A stretch of 64,000 nucleotides of DNA from Massariosphaeria phaeospora (GCA_011032825.1 JAADJZ010000039.1:237047-301046), one strand, 5' to 3'; positions 42,884 to 54,316 are shown, numbered from the stretch's first letter. Translations and numbers: made by a program. Notes: a model not told the origin generated them from the sequence alone.

Positions 42884-43166
42884 GAGCTGGATTGATGGGA
42901 ACGGAAGATCGGATACTGTAGTCTAGAAGTAATAAATCAACGGCCACTCCCTTGATGGAACGAGTAGTAAATACTATCGTACCCGTGAGGGTGAGGTTGA
43001 GGAAAGGTTACCGTCGCGGCTGTGGCTTCAGAAGATCGGCCCGGCAGCCCGTGCGCCGTCTATTCACCTTACAGTACACTAGCGTGTTCGCTCGACACCC
43101 GACATACCCAGCCAGCAACCGTCACACCGTCTTCCCTCTTCCACCATGCGGCCGTAGACTCACAAA

Positions 43167-44372
43167 ATGGACGCGCCTTCCGCGCAACTGCACCTCGAGA
43201 TCCGCGACGCCGTCGTGCGCGCGCTGGCCACGCGCCGCCCGATCCTACACCACCTCAACGCCGACACGTCGTGGCTCCTCCAGATCCCGCGGCCCGCCTC
43301 CGCAATCAAGCACGGCAGTCGCATCTACTACAACATCCTCATCGACCCGTGGTTCGTGGGCGGCCAGGCCGATGTCGCGCGCTGGTTCTCGCAGCAGTGG
43401 CATGCGACGGAGAGCGCGGTCAAGAGCATCGCCGAGGTCGAGGAGCTTGCGCAGCAGGTCGAGCTGCTGACGGGCGGCATGCGATTGGGGCGAGGCAGCA
43501 TACGGAAGAGGAACGTGGAAGTCGAGACGGAGACGTGCATTGATGCGGTGGCCATATCCCATGAATTCACCGACCATTGCCACATGGAGACCCTGCTGGA
43601 GGTCCACCCTAATGTGCCCGTGTTTGCCACAGACGTGAGTTTGCCGGCCAGCCATCCCAGAGAGCCAATTCACTGACCATCTCGTCTGCAGGACGCCGCA
43701 AAACTCGTCGCATCCTGGGGCCACTTCCGCACCGTAGTCACAACGCCCACCTTCACCGACGCAGCCACCGACTGGCACGACTACTCGCTCGCCCCCCTCC
43801 CCTCCTGGCTCAGCATCTCCCGCCTCACCGCCCACAAGGACACGCTCTTCTACCACTCCGCGCTCCTCATCACCTTCGCGACGCACCCCTTCCTCCCCAC
43901 CACCCCCAAGAAGCGGCCCTCGCTCTCCATCAACGGCGACGGCTTCGACTTCGACGCCGCCAACCCGCCCTCCGAACCCGCCGAGTGCATCATCTACACC
44001 CCACACGGCATCCCGCACACCGCATTGGCGCCCGTCGCCGCCGCGGACCCACCCCTGCACACGCTCGCGTTCCTGCACGGCCTGCACGACGTCTCGATAA
44101 CAAACACCTCGCAGCTCAACCTCGGCGCCAAGAACGGCGTGCTCGCGCAGCGCTTCCTGCGCGCGAAATACTGGATCGCGACGCACGACGAGGTCAAGAC
44201 GGGCGGCGGCCTCATGCGCTTCTTCCTCAAGCGCAAGATCTGGACGCTGGACGACGCGCTGCGGGAAGCGCGCGCAGAGCTCAGCGGCGCGGATACCTAC
44301 ATGGACGACGACGAGTTCGGGGACGTGCGCTTCGAGGACGTGGGGAACGGCGAGAGCCGCATACTGGAGTGA
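43167..44372 (+). CDS. Metallo-beta-lactamase-fold protein with altered metal motif
   Basis: Two exons, 43167-43634 and 43692-44372 (57-bp intron), give 382 aa. The N-terminal part has ILIDPWFVGG, a typical strand-loop of UlaG/RomA-like MBL-fold proteins. The expected metal motif HxHxDH is at 132-137 as HEFTDH, so the second His is Phe; His139 follows closely. A VPVFATDDAAK strand and later segments complete a two-layer fold, with a C-terminal helix-rich extension (about 300-382). No signal peptide. Fungal proteins with this motif are annotated only as beta-lactamase-superfamily; catalytic activity is uncertain given the change. Coding sequence is markedly GC-rich. Confidence 0.78.
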
Positions 44373-45224
44373 ACGGCAGTGAGGGAGGGGGGAGGAGACG
44401 GCATCTAGCAGCTAGGTGCGTAATGGTGATACATATACCCCCGGTTCAGACCAGAACTCGAGCAAGGAAGTTGGGCATTGGGAGCGCATGGCGCAATGGC
44501 GCATCATCGGGTATGTACATATATAGGGTGTGCATGCATACAAAGATATACACACAAACAAGTACCCACTCTTCCCACCCCTTGTCCTGCACACTCTCCA
44601 ACGCACAGCCACCTACACTCTCGGGATCCTCATCCCGATGCACCACGCGGCGTTAGAGTGAGGGTTCAATAGAGGCAATACGGGAGAATCCTCCACAGTT
44701 CGATCGAAAGTAACTACTGAAGCGCCCTTCCTTTAGCACTTTCCCGCTAAGAAAACTAGACTTTACAGCCCTCTCGTCCGCACATGAGTTTTCAGTAATA
44801 GGCAAGTAGTCTACCTATGTCTTCACAACCCCTATTATATCTCCTATCAGGTAAGATCCACCTTAGAAATAATTTGTGCCAAGAAGAAGGCTGGCCCCGC
44901 TCAAAGAGTTTGCATACCCCTACAGACATCATTCCTCGTGCTTGACGTTAAAGATATATATATTGCTACCATGATATAGACGCTACAACTGCAGCAGAAT
45001 GTCCTACCCACCCCCGTCAAAGCAAAGCACGAGTCTGCCCTCAAACTCCGCCCAGCCAGCCTTCCCGAACCTGCCTTCCCATCCCATCCCACCAAACATA
45101 TAGATAAAAAAAAAACAGAGGCACCGAAAACGCCACCCTTATACCGACCTTCGCTTACCGTAGATGCCCAAGAACTCCGGAGCTTTCATGCTTTCTTTGG
45201 TCAGTCTCTCACGGGAAGACCTAT
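44373..45224. other. Intergenic region between convergent genes
   Basis: Contains the 3' flanks of the MBL-fold gene and the minus-strand GID2/RMD5 gene. Purine- and A-rich stretches (45109-45117) are the only visible features. No gene. Confidence 0.5.
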
Positions 45225-46644
45225 CTACAGGAATACGGTCCGGGCATCCCGCGGATGCGACTCGTTCGGACAGTACGGGCACTTGAACCGCGCGCCCTTG
45301 CTCAGCCGGTCGAGCGACTCCTTGGCTATGACGTGGCCGCAGGGCATCATCATGGGCGGATTGGTGTCCGTGGCCTGTTCTTTGGAGACGGGGCACACGA
45401 AGATGGAGTGGAAGTGGTAGGAAGGGGGTAATGGGATTTCGACCTAGGGCACTGTTAGCTGCGATAAGGCGGGATGGATGCGGTAAGGAGGAGACTCACG
45501 GGTAGTTCGTTCTGGGTAGTCCATTCTGTGCGCTTTTCCTTCATGATGTTCTGCAGCTTCAGGAGTGTTGGCAGTGCTATGGCGCCCGCGGTGGTAGCGA
45601 TGTAGAGGGGCGAGTCTGCGGACAGGCCGAGGAGCGAGCAGAACTCGCGCGTGAAGGAGAGCGCGACTTCTTCCCACGCCGACTCGTTGTAGAAGTACTG
45701 GCGATAGGGCGAGTCGACAATGTTCTGCCAGTAGGCCATGGAGCCCATGAGTTGCTGCACTTCCTTTGCATATCGGATCTGGAAAGGGCCGAACTCGCTC
45801 CGTGCATAGGCCCAGGCGCGGAAGGGCCCCTCGGCCGATTCAGTCATATGGCCATTCTCGTCCTGGCCGACGAACAGACAGACAAACTGCAGCCGGCACA
45901 GTTCGAATTCCAGGTTGCTGCCGCGCGCCTCGAGGACATCGCTTCGTTCCCGTGCCCATTCTATGGCTGGCCGGAGGTTCCTCTGCTGCCGCAGCTCGTG
46001 CAGAATGTGATACATGGCCCCGAAATGCTGCTGTAGCTTCTTCGAGTCGAGTGCATCTTTCGCTAGATCCTTCTCCCATGAGTCGTTTAGGTAGGGGTTC
46101 GGTGTGCCGGGGGTGGGCTCGGGGTGAGGGGGGTTGCGGTTCGCTTCGTCAATGAAGGTGGATGCGACGGAGAACTGGCCTTCGCGGAGGAGGTGCATGG
46201 CTATGGCGCGGTTGATGAGATGCGGATGTGAGGAGAGGGCATCGTTCTCTGCTGTCGGGAGCGGCTTGTCTTTGAATTTCTGGGTCGCGTGTCAGTACGC
46301 CGAGCGGTAAGAGACAGGGACAGATAGCAGCGCACCTTGTCCAGCGCCTTGCCATACTTGTTCAAGCCGAAGTAGGCAGGCTTCAGATCTTTCTGCGCCA
46401 CCTCCAGCGACGCCTTCACCGGGCTCTGGAGTGTGGCCAGAGTGATGGGCGCTTTGTGGGGCTCTGCAGGGCCGTGGTGGTTAGCATGATCCGGTCCTAT
46501 ATCGGGCGACAAAGGTTGTTCACCAGTTTCAATCTTAGCACGCGCTGCAGTGAGCAGCTCGATCGTCTTCTGCACATCGTCGATACTCGTGGCCAGGTTC
46601 GCGCTGCCCTGCAGCAGCTCTATCTGTTCTCTGAGCTCGTCCAT
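45225..46644 (-). CDS. RMD5: GID/CTLH E3 ubiquitin ligase subunit GID2 (RMD5-like)
   Basis: Minus strand, three exons: 46644-46336, 46279-45500 and 45443-45225, with two 56-bp introns; 435 aa. The N-terminal helix matches Gid2 ([17 protein letters not shown]). A LisH/CTLH region ([29 protein letters not shown], about 115-145; [40 protein letters not shown], about 190-230) is followed by a CRA region. A Gid-type degenerate RING ends the protein: [34 protein letters not shown]. With its RING partner (Gid9/Fyv10) it forms the catalytic centre of the complex that ubiquitinates gluconeogenic enzymes upon glucose return. Cytosolic or nuclear. Shares a 560-bp upstream region with the STB6-like gene. 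Confidence 0.94.
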
Positions 46645-47204
46645 GGCGATGGCGGCGGAGGAGACGGCTCCGGCCGCGATCCGAGGCTATGAGCGAGCGG
46701 GCGGCGGCTGGCGCAAAGCAAGGTGGCGAGCAGAGGATAGAGAGCGAGCTGGGCGGTCAGTCGAAGAGAGAGCAGAGACAGCGGCCATGGCACGACGACT
46801 GCGTGTGCGTATGCGTGTTGGCGTGGTCGTGGAGCTCGCGATCGGAGCAGGGGTCCACCCGTCAAATGACGCTGGCCGCTGGACTGGACGTGGGTGGGGA
46901 AACGCCGCGGCTGGCTGGGCACCTCCGCGCTCACCCCCGTTTCCCTTCACATCTCTTGTTCGGCGTGAGTCCCCATGCGCATCAAAACAACGAGCGGCTG
47001 GAACCATGCAGGCCCTTGACACAGCGCGGCGCCCTTCCAATTCGACTCTGCGCCCTGCTCGCTGGTCCGCCCGCGGGCACCAGAGCGACACATCACGGCT
47101 GGCCCCGACACCATGAGCCCGGGGCTTTCACAATTCCTGTGCATCTGTGGAGCTGCGCCATTGCTTTTGCTGGGTATTGTATAGATTGACGAGGATCCGC
47201 CGCC
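46645..47204. promoter_or_regulatory. Bidirectional promoter between GID2 and STB6-like genes
   Basis: A 560-bp GC-rich interval between two divergent start codons. Open frames on both strands here are short and compositional. Shared regulation of the two genes is possible but not shown. Confidence 0.55.
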
Positions 47205-49889
47205 ATGGCCTCGACCCTCCCCACCTCTCTGTCCGCTCGGCACGACGCCGAGCAGGAGCTCCGCAGACGGATGCCCCGACTGCAGACCTCGCCCACCGAC
47301 AGCAAGAGCACGAGCACGACAGCTGCGACGCGCACCGAACAGATGAAGTCGCCCATCTCACACGCAAATTCGCCCGTCGAATCGTCCGCCAAGTCTGCCA
47401 CGCCGGGCAACCACCAGCGCTTTGTGCTCACCGACCCGGTCGCCTTCAGATATCTAGAAGAGGACCCGGGCACCACCGTCCTCTCTCGGCGCGAGAAGCT
47501 GCAGGGCTACGAAGTCTACTTGGTCGAGCAATGGGCTTGCTCTCGAGCACATCCCACCTTCGTCATCACCACCTACACCGGCGACCCCAAGGATTCGCTG
47601 TGGGCCAGCATCATCAGCGTTCCAACCGACGAGTCAGTATGGTCGCCGCAAATGAGGTTATACTTTGGCGCTTTGGATCAATATCACGCGCGGCGGAAAG
47701 AGACAGATCTTGGGACGCTGATGATCACCAATCTGAGCGGTTTCCCGTCGTCGTTGACCGTTATTCCGGTTCCCGAGGGCGATGTGAGGAAGTACCGCGA
47801 GCTGTTCTTTGTGAACGAGAACCTTAAGAGGCTAGGATGCTCAGGCCGTCTAGGAATCAAGCTTGCCCCGCCGAGTAGCGCCACCCAGGCCAAGTTCCAC
47901 CAGCTATATCGGACGAGCGACAAGATACCTTTGAACAGCTCCGTAATCGAGCTCGTGAAGCTCTGTCAGGTTGCATTGGTCGTGTTTGGAAAGTTGGAGC
48001 CAGAGTATGCCGATGGCTTGCTGTGTGATGTCACGGAAACGGCCATTAATGACTGGTGGATCGAATTCGGTGCAGAGCATTACATGGTGGAACCCCATGA
48101 TGGCATCCTCGGGCCTACCACTGTGTCTGCTTTGCTGGGCATGTTGATGGGTGCTCGGAACCGGTTGAGCGCGTACAATGCCCCGGTCGCCAAAGATGTG
48201 TTCGATATCGAAAGCACCAAGCGCGGAATCGCCTACTTCCAGAAGTCACAGCGTCTACAGAAAACCCGCCGTCTGGACCGGCCCACCCTGGAGAGCCTTA
48301 GCCGTGCCACTGCAAAAGCGGCAAGCAAGGAAGGCTGGGGAATGCCACGCGCATTAAAAACGACTGTTGCTGAACTTGGTGGCAAAGGAGGTGAAATGGT
48401 CATGGGCATGGTAGGTGCCGGCGACAAAGCTGGTATCGCCGAAATCGAGACTGTTGACCTTGATCGATTTGTAGAGCTCGTGCAGGGAGAGCGCTCGAAG
48501 TGGTTATGGCACGGAAAGCCCCGCAAATCTACTAATGATATGTTTAGTCGGCTGCCAGGAGAAGAAGGATCGCAATCTGCTGAGGACATCGCTCACAAGC
48601 TGCTTAAAAGAGAATCGACACTAGAGAGCCACGGTCTCTCGAAACGCGGATCTAATACAGACGAGACCAAGAGATTTTCTGACGGGTTTAGAATAGTGGA
48701 GGGATCAGAGAAAGATAAAGATCCGAATTCAAAGCGAGCCGCAATCAAACGCGCTACTGGTAAAATTGAGTCTGGAAGTGGCTTGAGCCGAATCAAGGAC
48801 GTTGTTGGCCGTCGAGGCCACCAGCCGAAACCTTCAAAGGACGAGAGCGGACGTGTTTCTACGCAGCAGCTCATAGTTGACTCTGTATATACCAGACACC
48901 GTGATGAGAATGGCACCTCAGTGTCGGGATCGCATGACCGACCGAGGTTCAGTCAGGAGCAGACCCGTGATGCGCTCTCCACTGTTGCGACACACCAAAG
49001 CGGCACAAATCATGACCCGTCATTCACAAAGACGTTGACGGAGACGCCACGAGGATCGAATACTTCACTAGCAATAGAGAAAGCTCCTAGCGACCATGCC
49101 GAGCGGAATGCCATCCCTAAACACTCGACCGACGAAGAAGATCCTGCGAGACCACCAACAATCGAAGACTCAGTCGCAGGCTCAATATACCACGGTATCG
49201 ACCTCAACGACAAACTCCCCGTTGAAGAAACCAATGTGATTCCGCCCTTCCTTCGCCGCACCCAGTCCTCAGACCAACTGGAATTCCACCACGCCTTACA
49301 CCGAAGCGAGAAGTGGTGGCCGCGCAACCTATCCTTCAGCATCGCCGAAGAAAGCATCCTCACATGGCGAAGTCTGACCATAATATCGCCCGAAGAAGAC
49401 TCAACAGCCTCCCTCCGAGCTGCCCTTGCTTCACAACAGCTCATCGCCGAAGACGCAAAACGGCTCCGCCATCGCCTCGCACTCCTATACAACATCGACG
49501 CCAGATGGGTCGAAGCCCGTCTCACATCTGTCCAAGACCTCGAGACCCAAGCAGACCAAGACATCACCGAGCTCGACGACATGTACTACCCGCGCCTCGA
49601 CGAATACCAGTCCTTGCGCGAAGACGCGCATGAGATCCTATCTCGCGAGCGTCTACAGTTGCAGGAAGCGATCCGTGATTTGGAGACGCTGGGCGCGAAA
49701 TTGGAGTATGAGATTCATGCGCTGCGGAGCAAGGTCGACGATGTGGAGGATGGGGTGCAGGAGTTGGAGAGGCAGGTCGAGTTTGTCGAGGAGAAGTGTA
49801 GGGAGCTGGATGTAGTTTGTGCGGAGAGGGAGGGGTGGTTGCATTGGGGGGTGAGGGTGCTGACGGGGATGGGGAGACCGCCTGGGTGA
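47205..49889 (+). CDS. STB6-like protein (Sin3-binding family)
   Basis: A single frame of 894 aa with no intron. After a Ser/Thr/Pro-rich 70 residues comes an STB6-type N-terminal domain, starting RFVLTDPVAFRYLEEDP, with EVYLVEQWACSR and TYTGDPKDSL (about 71-330). A middle region (about 430-690) is charged, low-complexity and probably disordered. The C-terminus (about 725-885) has WWPRNLSFS then long amphipathic helices with heptads (EAIRDLETLGAKLEYEIHALRSKVDDVEDGVQELERQVEFVEEKCREL), a coiled coil. In yeast Stb2/Stb6 associate with the Sin3 histone deacetylase complex; transfer of that role to this protein is by family only. Divergent from the GID2 gene. Confidence 0.85.
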   Translation: MASTLPTSLSARHDAEQELRRRMPRLQTSPTDSKSTSTTAATRTEQMKSPISHANSPVESSAKSATPGNHQRFVLTDPVAFRYLEEDPGTTVLSRREKLQGYEVYLVEQWACSRAHPTFVITTYTGDPKDSLWASIISVPTDESVWSPQMRLYFGALDQYHARRKETDLGTLMITNLSGFPSSLTVIPVPEGDVRKYRELFFVNENLKRLGCSGRLGIKLAPPSSATQAKFHQLYRTSDKIPLNSSVIELVKLCQVALVVFGKLEPEYADGLLCDVTETAINDWWIEFGAEHYMVEPHDGILGPTTVSALLGMLMGARNRLSAYNAPVAKDVFDIESTKRGIAYFQKSQRLQKTRRLDRPTLESLSRATAKAASKEGWGMPRALKTTVAELGGKGGEMVMGMVGAGDKAGIAEIETVDLDRFVELVQGERSKWLWHGKPRKSTNDMFSRLPGEEGSQSAEDIAHKLLKRESTLESHGLSKRGSNTDETKRFSDGFRIVEGSEKDKDPNSKRAAIKRATGKIESGSGLSRIKDVVGRRGHQPKPSKDESGRVSTQQLIVDSVYTRHRDENGTSVSGSHDRPRFSQEQTRDALSTVATHQSGTNHDPSFTKTLTETPRGSNTSLAIEKAPSDHAERNAIPKHSTDEEDPARPPTIEDSVAGSIYHGIDLNDKLPVEETNVIPPFLRRTQSSDQLEFHHALHRSEKWWPRNLSFSIAEESILTWRSLTIISPEEDSTASLRAALASQQLIAEDAKRLRHRLALLYNIDARWVEARLTSVQDLETQADQDITELDDMYYPRLDEYQSLREDAHEILSRERLQLQEAIRDLETLGAKLEYEIHALRSKVDDVEDGVQELERQVEFVEEKCRELDVVCAEREGWLHWGVRVLTGMGRPPG

Positions 49890-50736
49890 AAGACGAAAGA
49901 CGTCCGAGCTAGTATATGGGGAGTAGATGATGATGGGTGCGAGGGATGGGATATCGGGAGGAGGTGTATGTGTTTGTTTAGTCGAATTAAGATTCCCCAC
50001 ATCGTTTTGGCGGCTTTGTAATAGATAATGTTATGCTTTTTTGTCTTGTTTCGGATCAACTTAATAAAAACATCCGTGCCTACAACGCCATATGCTAAAA
50101 ACTAATAATTATAGAGACCGTGCAGTACCTAGGTTGGTTGAGCATGAATGACCAAGCCGGCTAGCGCCGGCTTAGTAATAACCTAAACCAGAGTCTTTCG
50201 CGTCCTCGTTGCCACTTCATCACATCTCATTGCACAACGCACAACAGTCTCTCTCTGTATCCTCATCATTTCCAATTACCTCACTACCGACCTTTGTCAA
50301 GACTAGCAAGCAGGCGACCGTCACATACACGGCACAGCTGTTGAGAAATCACTGCCCACGACCTCAACCCCAACTGTTAAGACTGACGACTCACTGGCTG
50401 GTAAAGCGTTACACATCACGGCTGGGTTAAGTAGGCGTATTGATGTTTGTTTTGGAAATTTGTATTGGTATTGGTATTGGTATCATTCGACGTGGTTGGT
50501 CGTTGGGCTACGTACGTTCCGTTCGGTTCGTGCAATCGTATCTCCCTTGGAGATCGGTTGACGGCGAGGGAATTCGTAACCTGTTTTTTCTCATCCAGTG
50601 GGTATTCTGATTGGATAGGTTCATCTTACCTACGCAGTTTGCTTACATCGTGCGTATGAGCAGATTCGTTGGAGAACTCTCGCCTGTTGCTTCGATGTCG
50701 GTTTCGTACCGTTTGTGGAAACCATTCCTTAGTCTT
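49890..50736. other. Intergenic region between convergent genes
   Basis: Contains both 3' flanks, a polyadenylation-like AATAAAA at about 50063, a small inverted repeat AGCCGGCTAGCGCCGGCT at about 50155-50172 and a run of GGTATT repeats at about 50464-50483. No gene. Confidence 0.5.
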
Positions 50737-51669
50737 CTACTCCTTCTTCTTCTCCTTTTTCGCCGTCCGGCCGCCATTCCATTCTTTCATTTTGGCTGCA
50801 AGGCTTGTCTTCCCGCCTTTTTTGGTTCGGCCACCGTTTCGAGCCTTGTCATCTAGGTCGGCCTTCCTTTGGCTCTTTGGACTCAGTTGACTTTGTTGAT
50901 TGGTTGCCGCTTGCTTTGTGCCCTCTCGTTGGGGTACAGGCAGCTTATCAAAGACTAGCGTAGTCTTGCGCTTGTCTCCCTTGACAGTAGTTGTGCCCTG
51001 GTTGTGCATGCGGGCAGTGGCTTGTGCATGTTTGCGTTCAGCCTTGGCTTTATCGTCAGCCTCTTTCTTCTTTTGTTCAAACATCGTGTGGGGCATGTGT
51101 TTTAAATCCGCAACACCCTTTTCCTTGATCTGCCTTTCAACCTTCTCAGCACCTTCGAAGGCAGTTGTCTCGTTTTGCACGGCCATATCTATCGGCTCGG
51201 GCTCTTCATTTTCCCTTGCTTCAAGGTCGTTAAGCGCTTCCCAAGTAACCTCCTTACCCGCGCGAGCCATCTTGAAGAGTTTATTTCCGCCTAGCGACAT
51301 AGGGTGCTTTGAACACCCATTCGAGTGAGCTTTGAAGAACTCTCCGCATCGCACCCGGCCATATTTGACATCAGTTATCCAAACAGTACAATATTGACAA
51401 TGCAAATCCTTGAAGTAAGACCGCATCAACGCATGTTTCTCGCCGCAATGGTGAGCTTCGTGCATTACCTCCCGTGTACGAATGTTTCGATACATAGGGG
51501 TCCAATTCTCACTCCGCCAGTTCTCGCCGTGGATCGCTTCCCATTTGAAGATTTTGTTGAAAACCACGACTTTATCGTCAGGGGGTTCGGGCCGTTGTGT
51601 CTCTTCTGCTATCGCTTCAACCAGGTTGGGGTTTTACTTTCCGAAAAAACTTTTCATTGCTCGAGGCAT
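50737..51669 (-). pseudogene. Basic hypothetical protein gene with early in-frame TAA
   Basis: On the minus strand the frame is open from 51633 down to 50737. A likely start ATG lies just upstream at 51669-51667 in the same frame (MPRAMKSFFGK), separated by one TAA (51636-51634). Downstream comes NPNLVEAIAEETQRP and then the main body. If the TAA were once CAA, the protein would be about 310 aa. The body has an aromatic and His/Cys-rich N-terminal half (TREVMHEAHHCGEKHA, LHCQYCTVW, VRCGEFFKAHSNGC) that could bind metal. Its Lys/Gln-rich C-terminal half may form a coiled coil, with KKEKKKE at the end. Translation might instead begin at Met 51495. I recognise no family. Confidence 0.6.
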
Positions 51670-52375
51670 TCTGTCTATCTGGTAGGGGAAGTTGGGAACT
51701 AAGAGTTGCGTGGGGACTCTACTGCTCCGTCTGATGAGTATTTTATACTATGGGACGTTGGCGAAGTGAAGATTCAATGCCACCGCTTGGCTATACCTTT
51801 TGCAGTCACAACGTATGGAACAAGAAGAGATCGGGGCAGCCATGTGCCATTACATGTTTGGGTCTTACTATTTGCAGGTTCGTCAGATTTGCTATGCTGT
51901 TCTTTACGAGGGCGATACACTCGAACTCTGTCGTCGGTTTCTAGTTTGCTATACAGTCTGATACCTACAAACCCTAGCGGGCTAGACTCCAGAGAAGTAT
52001 CGTACATCTGTAGAGTTAGATGTTCCCATGGCGACAATTACTGACAATGTTCAGCAACTTTTACAGGTGGCCGTGATAAACAGCAATCTCTCCAATGCAC
52101 TTTCATAGTTGTGGCTCTGTATTGTGTACTCACTATTAAAGCGATGTTGCGACAGACAACCGGAGAGACTGTCGCCTCAAACAACCCATCAAGCATAGTA
52201 ACAGGACAAACAGGTTATTCACTCACAAAGCAACGCTGCTTATTGGGCAACACTGTGTTAATCTCCAACCTAGCACCGATATAAAAACTCTCTTATATTC
52301 CGTAATCTCTGGCCGTACAATCACCTCCCCACCCGGTGCAATCAACTCTGATATCGAGTTCAACTCCAGGAAGCT
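51670..52375. promoter_or_regulatory. Divergent upstream region of the basic-protein and APH-like genes
   Basis: TATAAAA at 52280-52286 lies about 90 bases before the plus-strand start at 52376. Short open frames elsewhere lack support. Confidence 0.5.
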
Positions 52376-54316
52376 ATGCAGTGTGCCGTGGCACCCGCAG
52401 GGTTGAACAAGATCTTGAAGTTTTTCCACCACTCCGTGCAGAAACGCTCCGTCGACCTTGGTCTTCAGCAAGTTCCATCTCAGCGCCTTGAGCCCGAACC
52501 CACCTCCACCATAACCGCCGAGCCCTCTCGAGAGTTGATGTGTGTCCTTCCACCACTTGACGCATCCGTTACACACTCGTCGCCCCTTCTAGTTGACGAT
52601 ACAACTATCAACGGGGCCACTGCAATGCAAGTGGTATCTTCGACCACCTCAAGTGGTTCTTCCGAACCCTCGGAGGCGGTTTTCTCGCATACATCTATCG
52701 CATCGTCAGCTTCTGGACAACCTGAACTCACGCATCCACACACCCCAGCACCTTCAGGGAAACTAGAAGTCGTCAAGGCGCCCACTGAGCGACTTGATAT
52801 GAAGAACAAAGGTTCCAAAGATGGCCCACAAGTGCTTGGCAAGCTGAAGGCTTTCATTGTTAAACTTAAAGCCAAATTCAAACTTGATAAATCCGACAAA
52901 GACGTTGCCGAGGAAAACATTAGATCTGGCGAGGACTATTCGGAAGGCGAGACCACCTCCGATCACGGCCGCTGCGACTGGGGAGCTATTCGGGCTGTGA
53001 AGAACGATACATTTGGCCGAATTTTGCTCTATAAGACCGATTTACATCTTAGCAATTGCCTCGACTCTATTAAGGTTGTTGGCGTGTCTGAGGGTACCTA
53101 CCACCACGTCCGATTCCTCGAAGCAACCTGGGATGATGGTCGTACCGAGCAGTTTGTCATCAAGGTGCCGGCGCACGGCACTCGTGCGCTGTGGCAGCCT
53201 GAAGACTCTTACATGATGAAGCGCGAGGTCGAGCTCATGCAATATGTGTGGCGTTGCGCGGCAGTCCCTGTCGCCCAGATCTTCGCCCACGAGACTGGCC
53301 TTGACAACGATGCGGGCTTCCCGTATATTCTCATGCGAAAACTCCCCGGCAAATCTGCGTACAAAATCTGGTACGATCAGCTTTACTATTCCACTAACGC
53401 CTGGATGACCGCGGCTTGCCCTTCGAAGGAAACCGAGTTGAAGCGAGCCAACTTTTTGCGTTCTCTAGCCTGCATAATGACCGAGCTTTCCACTCTTACA
53501 TTCGATAAGATTGGGACCCCAATCATTGACGGGCTTGACGATCTTCCGCTCATTGACCAAGATCCTCGTATTGGTTCGTCTTACCGATTCAGCAGCTCGT
53601 CAAAAAATCCCCAAGAGGCAATCGAACGTCCTCCATTTTCGTCGACGCAGGAATACATCCAAGCTGCTCTCGACGAGGATTGGGACTACAAACATGATCC
53701 CGAAGAGCCGTCCACCGATCACGAGTTTATGGAACGTTGCGGTGTGCGCAAGATTTTGGACATGGTCTTTGCTACTGGAGCATTCAACCCTAGCAAGGAG
53801 CAAGAAACTTTCGCCCTTGCCCACCATGACCTCGACCTGCAAAACCTTCTAACCGACGAGGACGGAAACATCACCGGCATCATCGACTGGGACGGCAGCA
53901 TTGCCGCTCCTCGCTGCATCGGCACTGCCGCCGTCCCTATATTCCTCAACCGCGACTGGTTCCCCGGCTACGCCAACACCTTGTCGATATCGCCACACCT
54001 AGCCTGGAAGACCGAAACGTACCGCCAATTCTACGCGCAAGCTCTGGTCGAGGCTGGACACCCAGATGCCAAGTTCACGACCAAGTCGCCCATCTACCAA
54101 GCTGCGCTCTGTGCGCTGTACCTGGGCGGCAGCGCTCACGACTTCACTGAGAAGCTGCTGCGCGAGATCCCGGGCTTCCGGCTGCCGCCGCGAGAAATGA
54201 AAGTCGCGCTGGGCATGGGCTGGGAGGACGGCGAGAAGTGGCTCAAGGGCGAGCTGCGAAAGATCTTGGAGCCGCAGATGCCGGTTGCGGATCCGGTTGA
54301 GCTGGTGGGGCCTTGA
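52376..54316 (+). CDS. Aminoglycoside-phosphotransferase (APH)-family kinase-like protein
   Basis: A single frame of 646 aa. The N-terminal 200 residues are Ser/Thr/Pro-rich and probably disordered, with a Lys-rich stretch near 150-175. The kinase-like domain follows: an EGTYHHVRFLEATW glycine-poor loop, the QFVIKVPA strand whose Lys fits the ATP-binding lysine, an E in REVELMQYV as the alphaC glutamate, FPYILMRKLPG hinge, the catalytic loop HHDLDLQN (483-490; Asp485 catalytic) and the metal-binding IIDWDG (502-507). Fungal genomes carry many such APH-fold proteins; substrates are unknown and drug resistance should not be assumed. Usual fungal length. No signal peptide, so cytosolic. Confidence 0.9.
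   Translation: MQCAVAPAGLNKILKFFHHSVQKRSVDLGLQQVPSQRLEPEPTSTITAEPSRELMCVLPPLDASVTHSSPLLVDDTTINGATAMQVVSSTTSSGSSEPSEAVFSHTSIASSASGQPELTHPHTPAPSGKLEVVKAPTERLDMKNKGSKDGPQVLGKLKAFIVKLKAKFKLDKSDKDVAEENIRSGEDYSEGETTSDHGRCDWGAIRAVKNDTFGRILLYKTDLHLSNCLDSIKVVGVSEGTYHHVRFLEATWDDGRTEQFVIKVPAHGTRALWQPEDSYMMKREVELMQYVWRCAAVPVAQIFAHETGLDNDAGFPYILMRKLPGKSAYKIWYDQLYYSTNAWMTAACPSKETELKRANFLRSLACIMTELSTLTFDKIGTPIIDGLDDLPLIDQDPRIGSSYRFSSSSKNPQEAIERPPFSSTQEYIQAALDEDWDYKHDPEEPSTDHEFMERCGVRKILDMVFATGAFNPSKEQETFALAHHDLDLQNLLTDEDGNITGIIDWDGSIAAPRCIGTAAVPIFLNRDWFPGYANTLSISPHLAWKTETYRQFYAQALVEAGHPDAKFTTKSPIYQAALCALYLGGSAHDFTEKLLREIPGFRLPPREMKVALGMGWEDGEKWLKGELRKILEPQMPVADPVELVGP

Noticed and set aside
43022..43543. 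Arg-rich frames overlapping the MBL-fold gene
   Set aside because: Out-of-frame shadows of exon 1; they lack domains and have extreme Arg/Ser composition.
52376..54316. Antibiotic-resistance gene from the APH match
   Set aside because: The APH fold is widespread in fungi with unrelated or unknown substrates; nothing here indicates drug modification.
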